Shown piece by piece: positions 32,081 through 43,300 of a DNA stretch of 64,000 bases (positions within the stretch are counted from its first letter, which is position 1; each line of letters opens with the position of its first letter). Source of the DNA: Ascaphus truei (lineage: Eukaryota > Chordata > Amphibia > Anura > Ascaphidae); assembly GCA_036426205.1 (NCBI GenBank), contig CM071568.1, positions 214,811,245 to 214,875,244 on the forward strand, read 5' to 3'. The translations under genes and the position numbers were made by a program. The notes beneath the pieces were generated by a model. That model saw nothing but the letters and a program-made list of their open reading frames with translations. It was not told the DNA's origin and did no database searches.

Positions 32081-32886
32081 TGGAATATGCTGAGAAAATG
32101 TACCTGGTCCCCAAACAAGATATGGACCGTTTACAGCGTCCCCCACAGCGAGAGGCCGACATACGTGAAGTTGTCATGCAACGCCTAGATACAGAAATTA
32201 ATGCTATCTTAAAAAGCAATAATTTATCAGAGGATGAAAAGATAAAAAGATACACTACTGTACTGATGAAATACTTGGTGCATGCTAAACAGAGCGAAGG
32301 GGAGAAGAACCGCATAACACTTTTAATGCCTACTGATGAAACAGCCTCTCTCCCTTTACACTACCAGGACATTGTCTCAGCAGATACGACTGACAATCTG
32401 ATTCGTGAGGTTGTTACTAATGTGAACGCCCGCTTCAAGAAAAATGCAGAGTTATTGCTCAGTAAAATGTTTCAGGCTAAACATATTACAAGCTGGAATG
32501 ACAAAGGGGAATTTATTTATAAAAAACAGGTTATACCAGGCTCTAATTTACTGGATTTGGTACGCGGTGTTACACAAAGTCACACTGTTACACAGCGTAA
32601 AATACCCCAGGGTTGGAGTCCTTTTCTGTCTGCGATGGCTGAACTGAATATCCCCTCATCGGTTGTAGGTAATGCGACAAATAGAGAATGCCTGGATCGC
32701 TTAAAAATACGGGCCCACGATACAACACCCCCTCCTTCATCATCACTTTTACACCTTCAGAAAAGAACCTCTGATTTACGTTACAGTTCTTTAAGCGCCC
32801 CTGGTTTAACATCACCTCCGGGGTATTTACTAAACAAGAGGAGGGGTAGTCTATTAACGCCTTTGACTGACTGGTTGAAACTGTAA
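32080..32886 (+). CDS. Polinton conserved protein of unknown function
   Basis: An intact 268-codon frame whose ATG overlaps the preceding stop. It begins MEYAEKMYLVPKQDMDRL, then a charged helical region (IREVVMQRLDTEINAILKSN, SEDEKIKRYTTVLMKYL). The C-terminal third is serine/proline-rich with basic patches and ends LLTPLTDWLKL. No catalytic motif is visible. It belongs to the set of conserved Polinton genes next to the ATPase. The helical N-terminus and disordered tail fit a structural or scaffold protein, but this is not shown by the sequence. Confidence 0.6.
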   Translation: MEYAEKMYLVPKQDMDRLQRPPQREADIREVVMQRLDTEINAILKSNNLSEDEKIKRYTTVLMKYLVHAKQSEGEKNRITLLMPTDETASLPLHYQDIVSADTTDNLIREVVTNVNARFKKNAELLLSKMFQAKHITSWNDKGEFIYKKQVIPGSNLLDLVRGVTQSHTVTQRKIPQGWSPFLSAMAELNIPSSVVGNATNRECLDRLKIRAHDTTPPPSSSLLHLQKRTSDLRYSSLSAPGLTSPPGYLLNKRRGSLLTPLTDWLKL

Positions 32887-33011
32887 ATAAGCTGTTATTT
32901 TTTTTTTCCCACTGTAAATAGACATTTATTGCATTCCCTCTATACTATGTATCGTACTAATATAACGACTCTAGATGTATTTAGTCTATTAATGCCTTAA
33001 CTGCCGTTTAA

Positions 33012-33759
33012 TACCTTATTTACTTTTTTACTTGTAAATACGACTTGTAATTATTTCATGCTTGAAAATGTTGTATCTTTTAAAAATAAAATAAACAATT
33101 TTTGACTCTTATACACTTGTGCTTTTTTTTTTATGTAGCCTTGTTGCGGCTAACACATGTACAGACTCTATACAAATAAAAAATATATAAAAAGATTATG
33201 TCTGGGGAGGGATTCGAACCCACGAGGACATACGTCCATTGGATCTTGAGTCCAACGCCTTAAACCACTCGGCCACCCTGACACTTGAGGGGTTTATCCA
33301 CTTAAAGCAGTATTCTGTCTGAATTTTAAAAAAAAATGCTATGCCCTCTTTTCAACGTCTTTTGAAAATTTCTGACGTGCACTGCGTTATTTCAGAATAA
33401 ACATGTTCGGGCATGTCCCAAACGCCTATAAACATGCCCGGACATGCCCCGCATATGTATACGCCCCCTCCAATCTATGTCAACAGTAAGCACCAATCAC
33501 AAAAAAAGAATACAAAATACACATTTAATAAAAAAATGGCGCAGGGGTCGTCAACCATGTTTTTTTGGCGCAAGGGGCGTCAACCACGTTTTTTTGGCGC
33601 AGGGGGCGTCAACCTCAAAAAATTGGTGCAGGGGGCGGGGCCGGATACGGATGGGGTGGGACATGTGGGCGGGGTTATGGCCAAAGGGGGGGGGTTAGGG
33701 TAAAGGGGGCGTGGCACCTGTCAAAAAAAGTTTGACATGATGTATGCCTCCCTACTACT
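33012..33759. repeat. right terminal inverted repeat of Polinton
   Basis: Inverse of the left repeat from TGTCAAACTTTTTTTGACAG inward to AAGTAAATAAGG. It contains a tRNA-like gene (33200-33282) that is absent at the matching place in both left copies (about 26700 and 26940). Confidence 0.85.
33200..33282 (-). tRNA. tRNA-Leu(CAA)-like gene inside Polinton terminal repeat
   Basis: The minus strand folds as a class II tRNA: GGTGGCCGAGTGG (A box, D arm), TTGGA-CTCAAGA-TCCAA (anticodon arm, CAA), a long variable arm GGACGTATGTCC, and GTGGGTTCGAATCCC (B box, T loop). The acceptor stem has one A-A mismatch and the T stem one mismatch, and no intron is present. A T-rich stretch follows downstream on the minus strand. 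It may be a functional gene or a recent pseudogene. Confidence 0.8.
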
Positions 33760-33765
33760 ATTGCT

Positions 33766-34485
33766 CTACAGAGAGTCTCAGGTTTGGAACAGATACTTCA
33801 TGGTTGTTAACTGATGGGTAAGTGATTTTTTTTTTATAAGCAACACTAATATACTGTATCAATGTAAAATGCATATAGAAGTTCTAAGTTCTAAGTTCAT
33901 AAATATGTATTGTAGGCTCGTTTCAAAGTTTGTATATTTATGTTCTAAATCGTAATACTAAAATATCACTACTATAATCAACAGTAAATATAATCTTTAA
34001 AAGGAGAATATATATATGGCTTTTTTTACCCCTTGCTTTTTTCTCCCGCATTGCAGATGCACCGCCTCACAACTTCCCCTTCACATTGACCTGATTCTGG
34101 CTGGAGCACGCTGTGAGTTCAATAGGATCCATGCAACAGAGTAAAAATCTTCATTACAAAGTATCACTCTTGTTTCACTATAAACATGTGCCACTTTGCC
34201 ATTATATTACAGAGTTGACAATGTTATGCCTTAGTGATTGGGCTAGTTAACCTGCAGGCTAGTGGGAGTCTTCAATTGAATATATACAATCTTTCAGAGT
34301 GAATTCAGCAGCAACTTTGGCTGACATCGTGGGATATCTCCTCTAATACTTAAATATACTGTCTGGGATTTGTTTATATGTTGAGAGTCTTTCATAAATG
34401 TATATGGACTTTTTTAGTGAAGCATCACTTGGGAGTTTCACTCCCACTTTCTCTATTTCATGATAATGGTGAAAGGTGTATATAT
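33766..34485. other. no gene seen
   Basis: A/T-rich spacer between the Polinton and the Tc1 element, with no recognisable features. Confidence 0.4.
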
Positions 34486-34488
34486 AAA

Positions 34489-36082
34489 CACAGTTGTGTG
34501 AAAAAGAAAGTACACCCTCTTTGAATTCTATGGTTTTACATATCAGGACATAATAACAATCATCTGTTCCTTAGCAGGTCTAAAAATTAGGTAAATACAA
34601 CCTCAGATGAACACCAACACATGACATATTACACCGTGTCATGATTTATTTAACAAAAATAAGCCAAAATGGAGAAGCTATGTGTAAAAAACGAAACTGC
34701 TTCCATAGGAATTAAGATGCTAAGTAGCAGACAGGTGCAGCTAACCAAATGCCCTTGATTAATTGATGATCAGCAAGTGTGACCACCTCTATAAAAGCCA
34801 TAGTTTTAGCAATTTGCTGGTCTGGAGCATTCAGGTGTGTGTTAACACAATGCAAGGAGGAAAGACATCAGCAATGATCTTAGAGAAGCAATTGTTGCTG
34901 CCCATCAATCTGGGAAGGGTTATAAGGCAATTTCCAAACAATTTAAAGTCCATCATTCTACAGTGAGAAAGATTATTCAAAAGTGGAAAACATTCAAGAC
35001 AGTTGCCAATCTTCCCAATTGTGGACTCCCCAGCAAATTCACCCCAAAGTCAGACCGTGCAATGCTCAGAGAAATTGCAAATAACCCAAGTGTTACCTCT
35101 CAGACTTTACAGGCCTCAGTTAGCATGTTAAATGTTAAAGTTCATGACAGTACAATTAGAAAAAGACTGAACAAGTATGGTTTGTTTGGAAGGGTTGCCA
35201 GGAGAAAGCCTCTTCTCTCTAAAAAGAACATGGCAGCATGGCTTAGGTTTGCAAAGTTGCATCTGAACAAACAACAAGACTTCTGGAACAATGTCCTTTG
35301 GACAGACGAGACCAAAGTGTAGATGTTTGGCCATAATGCACAGCGCCACGTTTGGCGAAAACCAAACACAGCATATAACCACAAACACCTCATACCAACT
35401 GTCAAGCACGGTGGTGGAGGGGTGATGATTTGGGCTTGTTTTGAAACCGCTGGACCTGGGAACCTTGCAGTCATTGAGTCGACAATGAAGTCCTCTATAT
35501 ACCAAAGTATTCTAGAGTCAAATGTGAGGCCATCTGTCTGACAGCTAAAGCTTGGCTGAAATTGGATCCTGCAACAGTACAATGATCCCAAACACACCAG
35601 CAAATCTACAACAGAATGGCTGAAAAAGAAAAGAATCAAGGTGCTGCAATGGTCCAGTCAAAGTCCAGACCTCAACTTGATTGAAATGCTGTGGCTGGAC
35701 CTTAAGAGGGCTGTGCATAAACAAATGCCCACAAACCTCAATGAACTGAAGCAACGTTGTAAAGAAGTGTGGGCCAAAATTGCTCCACAACGATGTGAGA
35801 GACTGATAAAGTCATACAGAAAACAATTACTTCAAGTTATTGCTGCTAAAGTTGGTTCTACAAGCTATTGAATCATAAGGTATACTTAGTTTTTCACACA
35901 TGGCTTCTCCATTTTGGCTTTATTTTTGTTAAATAAATCATGACATGGTGTAATATGTCATGTGTTGTTGTTCATCTGAGGTTGTATTTACCTAATTTTA
36001 AGACCTGCTAAGGAACAGATGATTGTTATTATGTCCTGATATGTAAAACCACAGAAATCAAAGAGGGTGTACTTTCTTTTTG
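34489..36082 (+). mobile_element. Tc1-like transposon with long (about 200-bp) inverted repeats
   Basis: The left end ACAGTTGTGTGAAAAAGAAA plus GTACACCCTCTTTGA is repeated in inverse near 36082, with further matches across about 200 bp (ATGACATATTACACC, TAACAAAAATAAGCCAAAA). The right end lacks its outermost ACAACTGTG and is abutted by the GTCAGGGTTC element at 36083. A similar CACACAACTGTA appears at 37383, so the terminus may have been displaced by that insertion. Confidence 0.8.
34850..35871 (+). pseudogene. Tc1 (DD34E) transposase, broken
   Basis: Parts in order: N-terminal HTH (DLREAIVAAHQSGKGYKAIS in a shifted frame near 34875, then STVRKIIQKWKTF); WNNVLWTDETKV (first Asp) ending in TAG at about 35320; HVWRKPNTAYNHKHLIPTVK, GGGVMIWACFETAG to 35539; then after two stops YNDPKHTSKSTTEWLKKKRI; and SPDLNLIEMLWLDLKR (catalytic Glu). 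At the second catalytic position the usual Asp is Tyr. The length of about 340 residues is normal for Tc1. It acted on the terminal repeats at 34489 and 36082 by cut-and-paste. Confidence 0.85.
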
Positions 36083-37122
36083 TCAGGGTTCTGCTCGCCA
36101 CAAACCAGGGTCGGACCGCGAGGCTGAGGTGGGGTTGTAAAAGCACCGACCTGAGACCGCGCAGGCTGATACGGATTGCGCAGTTCGTTGTCGTACGTAG
36201 CAGAATCAGGAAAGGAGAAGACAGCGTCGTCGTTGTACAAGCCAGGGTCAGGACAGAAGACATCAGGATAAACATTGTTCAGGCAAGAGTTCGGCAACAG
36301 GTAGTCAGGAGAGCCCCGCTTCAGCTTAGGAGCGCGGGGTTGGCCTCTGCGCGAGTGACGACCATGGCCCATGGTACTGGTCACAGGAGATGGTAGGCAG
36401 ACCAGAGTAGCACACCGCTTTGCTGCACGGGTGCACCAGTGCTACAGCGCAAGAGTCCTGAGCGGCTGGGGAATCCTCTGTAACAGGCCCGACAGGTGAA
36501 CCATGGACATAGGCCATCGTCTTAGTAATTGGAAATAAGTCTTTAAGTGTGCAATGCAGGGCGAACCAAGGAATTGTTTGGCGCAGATACACAGCAGCAA
36601 CGAAACCTCCTGCCATCTCAGGTGACCATGGATCCAGGAGACTGAAGGCACGAAGGAACGAAACTCCGCTTCGTGCAGGAACCAGAGGCTCGAAGCGCAC
36701 GCATGGGAACGAACACCTCTGCTTCAGAACAGTTCCTGACGAAACAGGAAGCTGGAAGACGCGGACGACGAACACTCCGCTTCGCACAGCAAGAACAAGT
36801 CGGAACTTGAAGGAAGCTGCAGCGACGCAGGGCTCCGGACACTCCGCAACATCAGCACAGCAGAGAACAAGCCGGGAGCACCTTGAAGGAGCCTGAAGGA
36901 CGCAGGGCCGGACGGAACCTCCGCTTCAGACCACCAGCGCGACGAGAACAAGCCGTGAGCTTGTCTGGCAGACAGCGTAGTGAAGGATCAGTAAAGGACT
37001 CTATGTCGGCAGGGAGCATTATGGGAAAGCAATAATTAAAGGCCCGCGGCAGCAATCCCACGGCCGGAGGAGCTGCAATGCGTAGTTAACTCTCGTATGC
37101 TCCAATGCCGTGAACCTGACAA
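36083..37122. mobile_element. possible 1.04-kb GC-rich element with GTCAGG ends
   Basis: It begins GTCAGGGTTCTGC and ends GAACCTGAC, a short inverted match. Composition changes sharply from the A/T-rich neighbours. No coding domain was recognised, and no clear target duplication is visible. It could be a non-autonomous transposon or an LTR fragment. Confidence 0.4.
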
Positions 37123-38340
37123 GTATGGTTGCACCAGATGAGTGATAGGAGCACAGATGCAGTTAGCCCTTTATACCAGAGCGAAGGATGCTATTGCGCT
37201 GGCTGGGTCCGTGAGGTGAATACCATGGACTGCAGGACATTTGACACAGCAACTCCTCAGGAAGTGCGGGTTATCAGAAAACCCCCCCTGTTAGCACCGG
37301 TTGCAACAGTTGGTATAGCTGGTAACCGGCCAACCAGTAAGAACCGGTGGGAGTTGATTGAAATTACGCTTCACCTTTCTTCCACACAACTGTACGTATA
37401 CTCCATGAGAGCTAAAGAACTGCAAGTGCAAAAAATCCTGGCCCTCTCACCGTCAATATCTTTGGAAAAAAGTGTATGAATCAGCTGCCGAGCAGCAGCT
37501 TCAACAAAAGCATAATTTATTATTGCATCAAAAATATATGGCAAAGAAAAAAAATACATGGTGTCCTCCCTTATGCATCGCGTAACGTCCATTGCTTTGT
37601 CAAGAGAATGGCTGACTAACAACAAACTATACTGCCCTTATAAACCAAATAGATTTATCCTGAATAACACCTGATAGCAATAAAGAATTGAAAGAATACA
37701 GGATTACCTATTACTTAACGAGAAATAGAGAGTGCATATAAATGTTAAAGTGCAAACTCAAATACAATAATCTATAATTCATAAGGGTATTAAATACTAC
37801 TTAAAGTGCATTTACATATTAAAACATGTACAGCCGATTAGAACTAATGATTAGTTAGCATACAATTTTAACACATTCAAATTAATAAAAAGGATAAGTT
37901 ATATAATAATTAATGAAAAAGGTTGAAGGGTAATCAAATAAAATATACTGTTATGTAATTTTTATTAGTAATAGGATAAAACCTTTCCACGCTGTAAACT
38001 AGAGAAGACTCAATTAGTTACAGGGTATGTTCCATAAGAATAAAAGGTTTTCAATCAAATTTGTTATTTTTATACCAAATATTTTGTGTTTTAAACCATT
38101 AAAAATCCAATATTATTCTGTCCCCCAAATTTTTAATATTGTAGTGCACATGAGGGTGATATGTTTTAAAAAAATGTCTACATGTCTATCACAGTTCAAC
38201 ATACAATATGTTAAATGGTGTCAATGGTGATACAGCTAGGCAGGCCACCTGTACAACATATGCGCCGCGCCGCATGCAGCCCACTTGGCCTCTCTGTGGC
38301 GGACCGATATATATCAGGCTGGGCGCCAGTTTAAGTTAAT
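37123..38340. other. no gene seen
   Basis: 37123-37380 is moderately GC-rich and may be a retroelement scrap. 37380-38220 is A/T-rich without features. Confidence 0.35.
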
Positions 38341-38359
38341 TAAATTAAAAAAAAAAAAG

Positions 38360-40345
38360 TTGTAAAAAAATTGGCGGCGGGGCGGTGGAGGGGTGGTGCA
38401 AAGATGGAAAAATGCTGGGGAAGGGACTGGTGGGCATGGTGGAATGTAATGTGTGTCGTGAATGAGGTCAGAGGTGAGGGTGGGTGGGGCTGCTGACATG
38501 TGAGGGGGGGTAGGGTTGAGTGGCTGTAGAGGGGGACGCGCATTGAAGGGGCAGCGGCCGGGCTGACCTGACATGTGAGGGGGGGGGGCTGCTGGCATGT
38601 GAGGGGGGGGGACTGGGAAAGGTGAGGGGATAGGGGTGGAAGGGAGGGGAGGGGCATGGGGGCATGTGCAGGGGCAGTGGCATGGGCATGGTGGAAGGGG
38701 GTGCGAAGAATGTAGAAGCGTCGCTCTGGGGGGGGAAAGATGTGAGGTGGCAGGGGAGGGAGGGATGCTGTGCGAGGTTATGTATGCAGGGGAGAGGACA
38801 CTGAGCGGAGGACTGAGAGCCGGAGAGGTGTAATTTAGGGGAGGGAGAGAGGGGAGAGTTCACTATTGAAGGAGAGGGACGAGAGAGTACATCATATTGA
38901 GGAGGATAGGAGTCATATGAGGCGGAGGGGGAGGAGAAAGTGTCATATTGAGGGGAGGGGGAGAGTGTGTCATATTGCGGTCTTGCGAGAGACGACGGGG
39001 AGATGATGTTTCATATTGAGAGGAGGGGGGAGTCCTTTGAGGGTGATTTGAGGGGAGGGGGACACGTGGTCATATTGGGGTTCTTTTGAGGGGGGAGGAG
39101 AGTTGCTGTCTATTGAGGGGAGGTGTGAGAGTGATTTGAGGGTGAGGGGGAGAGTGGAGTCTTGAATTGAGGGGAGGGTTTTTTTGTTAGGGCGAGGGAG
39201 GGAGAGGGTGTCATATTGAGGGGAGAGGGAAAAGAAGTGGTCATATTGAGAGAGGAGGGGAGGGAGGAGAGGTCATTTTGGGGGGAGGGGGTGAGAGGTG
39301 TCATTTAGGGGCGGGGGGAGACTTTGTGAGGGTTCCTATATGGAGTGGAGGGGGGAGCTGTTATATTGAGGGGGGGAAGAAGAAGTGTCCATTGGAGGGG
39401 AGCGGAGAGAGAGAGAGTGTCCATATGAGAGGACGGAGGAGGAGAGAGAGTCATATTGAGGGGAGATGAGAGAGTGAGTATATTGAGGGGAGAGAGACGC
39501 TACCGATGTCAGTTGAGGGAGGGAGAGTGTCATATGAGGGGAGGGGGGAGGCGTGTCATATTGTGGGGGGGGGTTCAGAGTGGTCCTATTGAGGGAGGGG
39601 GAGAGTGTAAATTGAGGGGAGGGGGGGTGAGAGAGTCAATGAGAGGAGGGGAGAGCAGTGCATTGGAGGAGGGGCACAGATTGTTCTAGGGGAGAGAGCA
39701 GGAGATGTGATTGGAGGGGTGAGAGCAGTGTCATTAGTTGGAGGGGGAGGTGCATTGAGTTAGAGTTGGAGCAGTGTATTGAAGGCGGGGAGAGAGGCAA
39801 TTGCGGGAGGGAGAGGAGCGAGGTGCATATTGAGGGGAGGGACGAGGAGAGAAGTTCATATTGAGGGGATGTAGAAGAGAGTGCGAGCATATAGAGGGGA
39901 GAGAAGATGAGTTCATTTTGGCGGGGGAGGAGAGTGTCATATTAAGGGAGGAGGATGGAAGAAGTGTCTATTGAAGGGGAGGGGGGGAGTTGTGTATAGA
40001 GTGAGGGGTGAGAGGGGAGAGGTGTAATCATATGAGAGGAGGGGTGAGAGGGGTATGTGTGATGTGAGGTAGGCGAATGGGGAGGGGGCGGAGCTAGAGT
40101 GTTATATTGAGGAAGAGAGAACATGGGGGGAGCTGATTGTCGGAGGGGGCGGCGGGGGGGTGACTGACATCTTTCTGTTTTTTTGCCTCCTTCTTTTTTT
40201 TTGGATGCTGACTTGGGGGGGGATGCTGACATGGAATGGGCTGGGGGGATGTGGAGGGGGTATTGTGTGTTTGATGTGGAGTGGGGTATTGTGTGGGTGA
40301 GGGGAGAGATGGGGGTATGAGAGATAGATGGGAGTATCGTAAAGG
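38360..40345. repeat. G-rich degenerate minisatellite
   Basis: Plus-strand units near GTGTCATATTGAGGGGAGGG plus GGGAGA, about 25-30 bp, repeat dozens of times with many indels (38860-40120), flanked by looser G-rich GTGGGGG sequence. Open frames here are artefacts. The very high indel noise may be biological decay or long-read error. Confidence 0.85.
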
Positions 40346-40405
40346 TTGATAGTGAGGGGTTCTGGGGGAGATATGAGGATGATGATGATGAGGTGCGGGA
40401 GGAGA

Positions 40406-40492
<87 letters not shown>
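40406..40492. repeat. (GAT)29 microsatellite
   Basis: 29 uninterrupted GAT triplets, directly followed by TTAACCCGTGCGGCCCAAAT, which resembles a hAT-type end. A perfect tract this long is probably polymorphic. Confidence 0.97.
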
Positions 40493-40494
<2 letters not shown>

Positions 40495-41017
40495 AACCCG
40501 TGCGGCCCAAATTTTTTTTCCTTGGAGCATTTCGGCCCTTCTCACTTTACGAGTTGGGCTAGCCTGCAGTAGGCGGTCTACATTTGTACTTATAGCATAT
40601 TGATCTAGAGGAAGGAAACACAAAATGAAGTGAAACATTATCTAATTATGTCTCATAAGGGAAAATAAAGTCCTTCCTGATTCCAGTTATAGCAATCATA
40701 TTAAAATTCTTCCTACGTTTACTTATTTCATGTACTTGTAATATCTTAACCCCCCCCCCCCACCCCAAGGGAGATCTGCTCTTCCTGGATAAGTGCCTCA
40801 TGTTAGGTGGAATCCATACGTCAGACCATCACTTCTGTATCCTCCTCCCATCCTACACCTCTTCCTACATATACAGCGGCCGTTATTCGAACAAATCACA
40901 AATAATTTTTTTCGTGTGCCTTGCTGTATTCCACGCAGACTTCACGCCCCTTGACACCTCCAGGCACCCGCGGTTTACCTGTAAAATTATTCCTTGTCAT
41001 TACAGTACATACTGTAG

Positions 41018-41811
41018 CATATGCTATGATAAGGGAGGCTAACAAGATCAAAAGAGTGGACCAGGCATGGGCATGGCGAGACTTTTCAGGATGTCATCTT
41101 TACTGACGAGACAACTGTAGCTCTTGAGAGATTTGCCACTTTTGCATTCCACAAAAAAGGACGACTATCTCTGAAGCCGCGTCCCAAGCACCCAGTGAAG
41201 ATGCATGTGTGGGGTGCGATCTCTAGACGTGGACCAGAATGCATCATAATCTTTGAGGGTAAAATAGTGCCTTATGTACCGTACAACTGTAGTGTACAGT
41301 ATTTAGTTCCCTAATGTTACTGTGCATTTTTCTTTTCTTGTTCCAGGAATCATGGATAAAGTATTTTTCCAAGAGAAAATAGTCCACCAAATTGTTGAAT
41401 ACATTAGGCATGATTTCCCACCTGGTCACTGTTTCTTCCAGGACAATGACCCTAAACATATCACCTCTTTTGACCATATTCTTGCGAGCGGTATCACCTG
41501 GGTTAATGCGCCACCAGAGTAAGTACTCCAGTATACTGTACGGTAACGGTTTCTCATTGTTTAACACTGTTTATATCTCTTTAACTAATGCCAGATCACC
41601 AGATTTGAATCCCATCGAATTGGTATGGCATGAGATGAAGGATCATATCAGAAAAGTTGTGAAACCGTTCAAAAAGGATGAATTAGCAAAAGGAATAATG
41701 AGTTTATGGAAAGACATACTCACCATACAAAGATGCTATAATTATATTGATCATATTGCTAGCATGTTTCCCGTTCTTTTGCAGTGTAATTGGCAGGCCA
41801 CTGGAATGTAG
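41018..41811 (+). pseudogene. Intron-containing Tc1/mariner-type DDE transposase (Asp-Glu spacing 32)
   Basis: Exon one (to 41258), with one frame break near 41086, has DVIFTDETTVALERF (first Asp) and KHPVKMHVWGAISRRGPECI. Intron GTAAAA...TTGTTCCAG (41259-41346, 88 bp). Exon two (41347-41518) has IMDKVFFQEKIVHQIVEYIR and FFQDNDPKHITS (second Asp). Intron GTAAGT...AATGCCAG (41519-41594, 76 bp). Exon three (41595-41811) has SPDLNPIELVWHEMKDHIRK (catalytic Glu) and ends at TAG. Both introns keep frame. The catalytic Asp and Glu are separated by 32 residues where Tc1 has 34. The N-terminal DNA-binding exons are missing, so the copy is incomplete, but the catalytic triad is present. Confidence 0.85.
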
Positions 41812-43300
41812 CTAGGTACTACAGTACCTGTACTATAGTAAGGTAAGTACAGGTACAGTAAGTATGATACAGGTAAGTATCGCACTCAAAATAACCATTT
41901 TATGCCTCTCCACATTCTGCTATATAGTATATACAGTATTATATACAGTACAGTATGTACACTGTACAGTACATTTGTATTAGACATGTGTGTGCTGTCT
42001 AACCTACAGTATTATAGTTATAGTTATACAGCATATAGGTATAAAAATACATAAACTGAAAATCCTCACATACTGTACAGTACTGTATATATAAATAAGT
42101 GACCTAGTGCATCCTAAAAAAAACGGTTAGACAGTAGTAATAGTCCAATATTGTGAAATAATCACTGCCTTTAATGCACTAATCCTGGTAAAAAAAAAAT
42201 TCCAGAGCTGCAGCATTTCAGAAAGGGGGGTAGGGGGGAAATGTGCAAACGTATTGTAGTGTGAATACTGGAATAACAATCAGTAATTTGCCCAAATCCC
42301 CCCCTCTCTCAATGACAAAAGAACTACAGAATGCAATGCAGCCATTACGAAGAAGATAAAGACAAGATTGTACATATTGAAGAAGAGACGCCGTTTCTGT
42401 ATTTTTGTTTTAATCATGTTTCATTGATTATCCTGTACAAATAAATGTGCTCCTTCTTTACATTTATGAGAATCATTTGAACCTCCCACCCCCCAAATAA
42501 AAATTACAGTAATATACAGTACAGTATACATTACAGTAGAATACATGACTGTTGTGTAGAATTAGATGTGTGTGTGGGGGTGGGGGGAGTGTGTATGCAG
42601 GATTATAAGTTCAAATAAATCTTTTGAACAGTTCATGTTTTGAACCCCCCCACCTCCAAATAAAAATTACAGTATGCCACCCACCTCCTAAAGTACAGTA
42701 TACGTGACTGAAGTGTAGAATTAAAAAGCTAGTGATTGATTGTAAGAATAGCAAAAATTGTTAAGAAAGCTCATGTCGAGAAAAAAAAATGGATGTCTCT
42801 TTTTTTTTTTTTTTTTCAGACTTGAAATTCACATTGAGTGAGAAGTCATTCTCGCCAAATCCCCCAGAAAGTGGAGTCAGTATCACACTCATCTGGGTGT
42901 GCAGGATTATACCTGTAGTTCAAAGACATACACGCATGCACCTAAATGTGATGACACGCATATGCATTTCAGCAAGGTTCCAATAAGACATATTGTACTC
43001 GCATGAGCGGAAAAAATATTTTACAATCGGAAGAAGAAGTAACATTGTATTTTTGTATTACTCTTTTTCCCTTTATTATCCTGTACAATACAACACTTAA
43101 TTCATTAAAAATACTTTTGTTACTGTTCTGTATGTGTGCTCATATTTTTAATCTGTGTATGGCTAAGGAGCCTCAGAAAGGACTTCTTTCCCATGTACAC
43201 TATTCACTATACAGTATACAGTATGAAATCGTAACGTTAATCTTCAAATTACAGACGCTTGAAGTACTATACTGTATGGCAATAAAAGACAGGTTGAATT
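41812..43300. other. 3' region of the transposon, no clear second gene
   Basis: It is rich in TACAGTA/GTACTGTA motifs. T16 plus CAG at about 42803-42820 resembles a splice acceptor followed by 55 open codons, but I recognise no domain. Candidate AATAAA signals lie at 42440 and 42496. Confidence 0.4.

Larger units (their letters stand above)
26203..33759 (+). mobile_element. Polinton/Maverick, internally deleted, 6-bp TSD ATTGCT
   Basis: ATTGCT occurs at 26197-26202 and 33760-33765, immediately outside inverted ends GGTAGTAGGGAGGCATAC and its partner AGTAGTAGGGAGGCATAC. Long inverted terminal repeats follow (about 750 bp or more). Inside, all on the plus strand, lie a chromodomain integrase, a minor-capsid-like gene, a PX-like gene, the front of the major capsid gene joined to the end of a type-B DNA polymerase, a packaging ATPase and two conserved small genes. 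A 6-bp duplication and this gene set define Polintons. At 7.6 kb it is about half the usual 15-20 kb, and most genes are broken. No protease gene was found. Confidence 0.9.

Noticed and set aside
36326..36787. 153-codon minus-strand frame in the GC-rich block
   Set aside because: No recognisable domain. The opposite strand is equally open, as expected from base composition.
37371..37400. End of a second Tc1 element (CACACAACTGTA)
   Set aside because: Only about 17 bp match. It could be the displaced end of the 34489 element, but there is not enough evidence to call it.
38314..40638. Many open frames in the G-rich minisatellite, including poly-Ser and poly-Asp
   Set aside because: Low-complexity products of the repeat and of (GAT)29.
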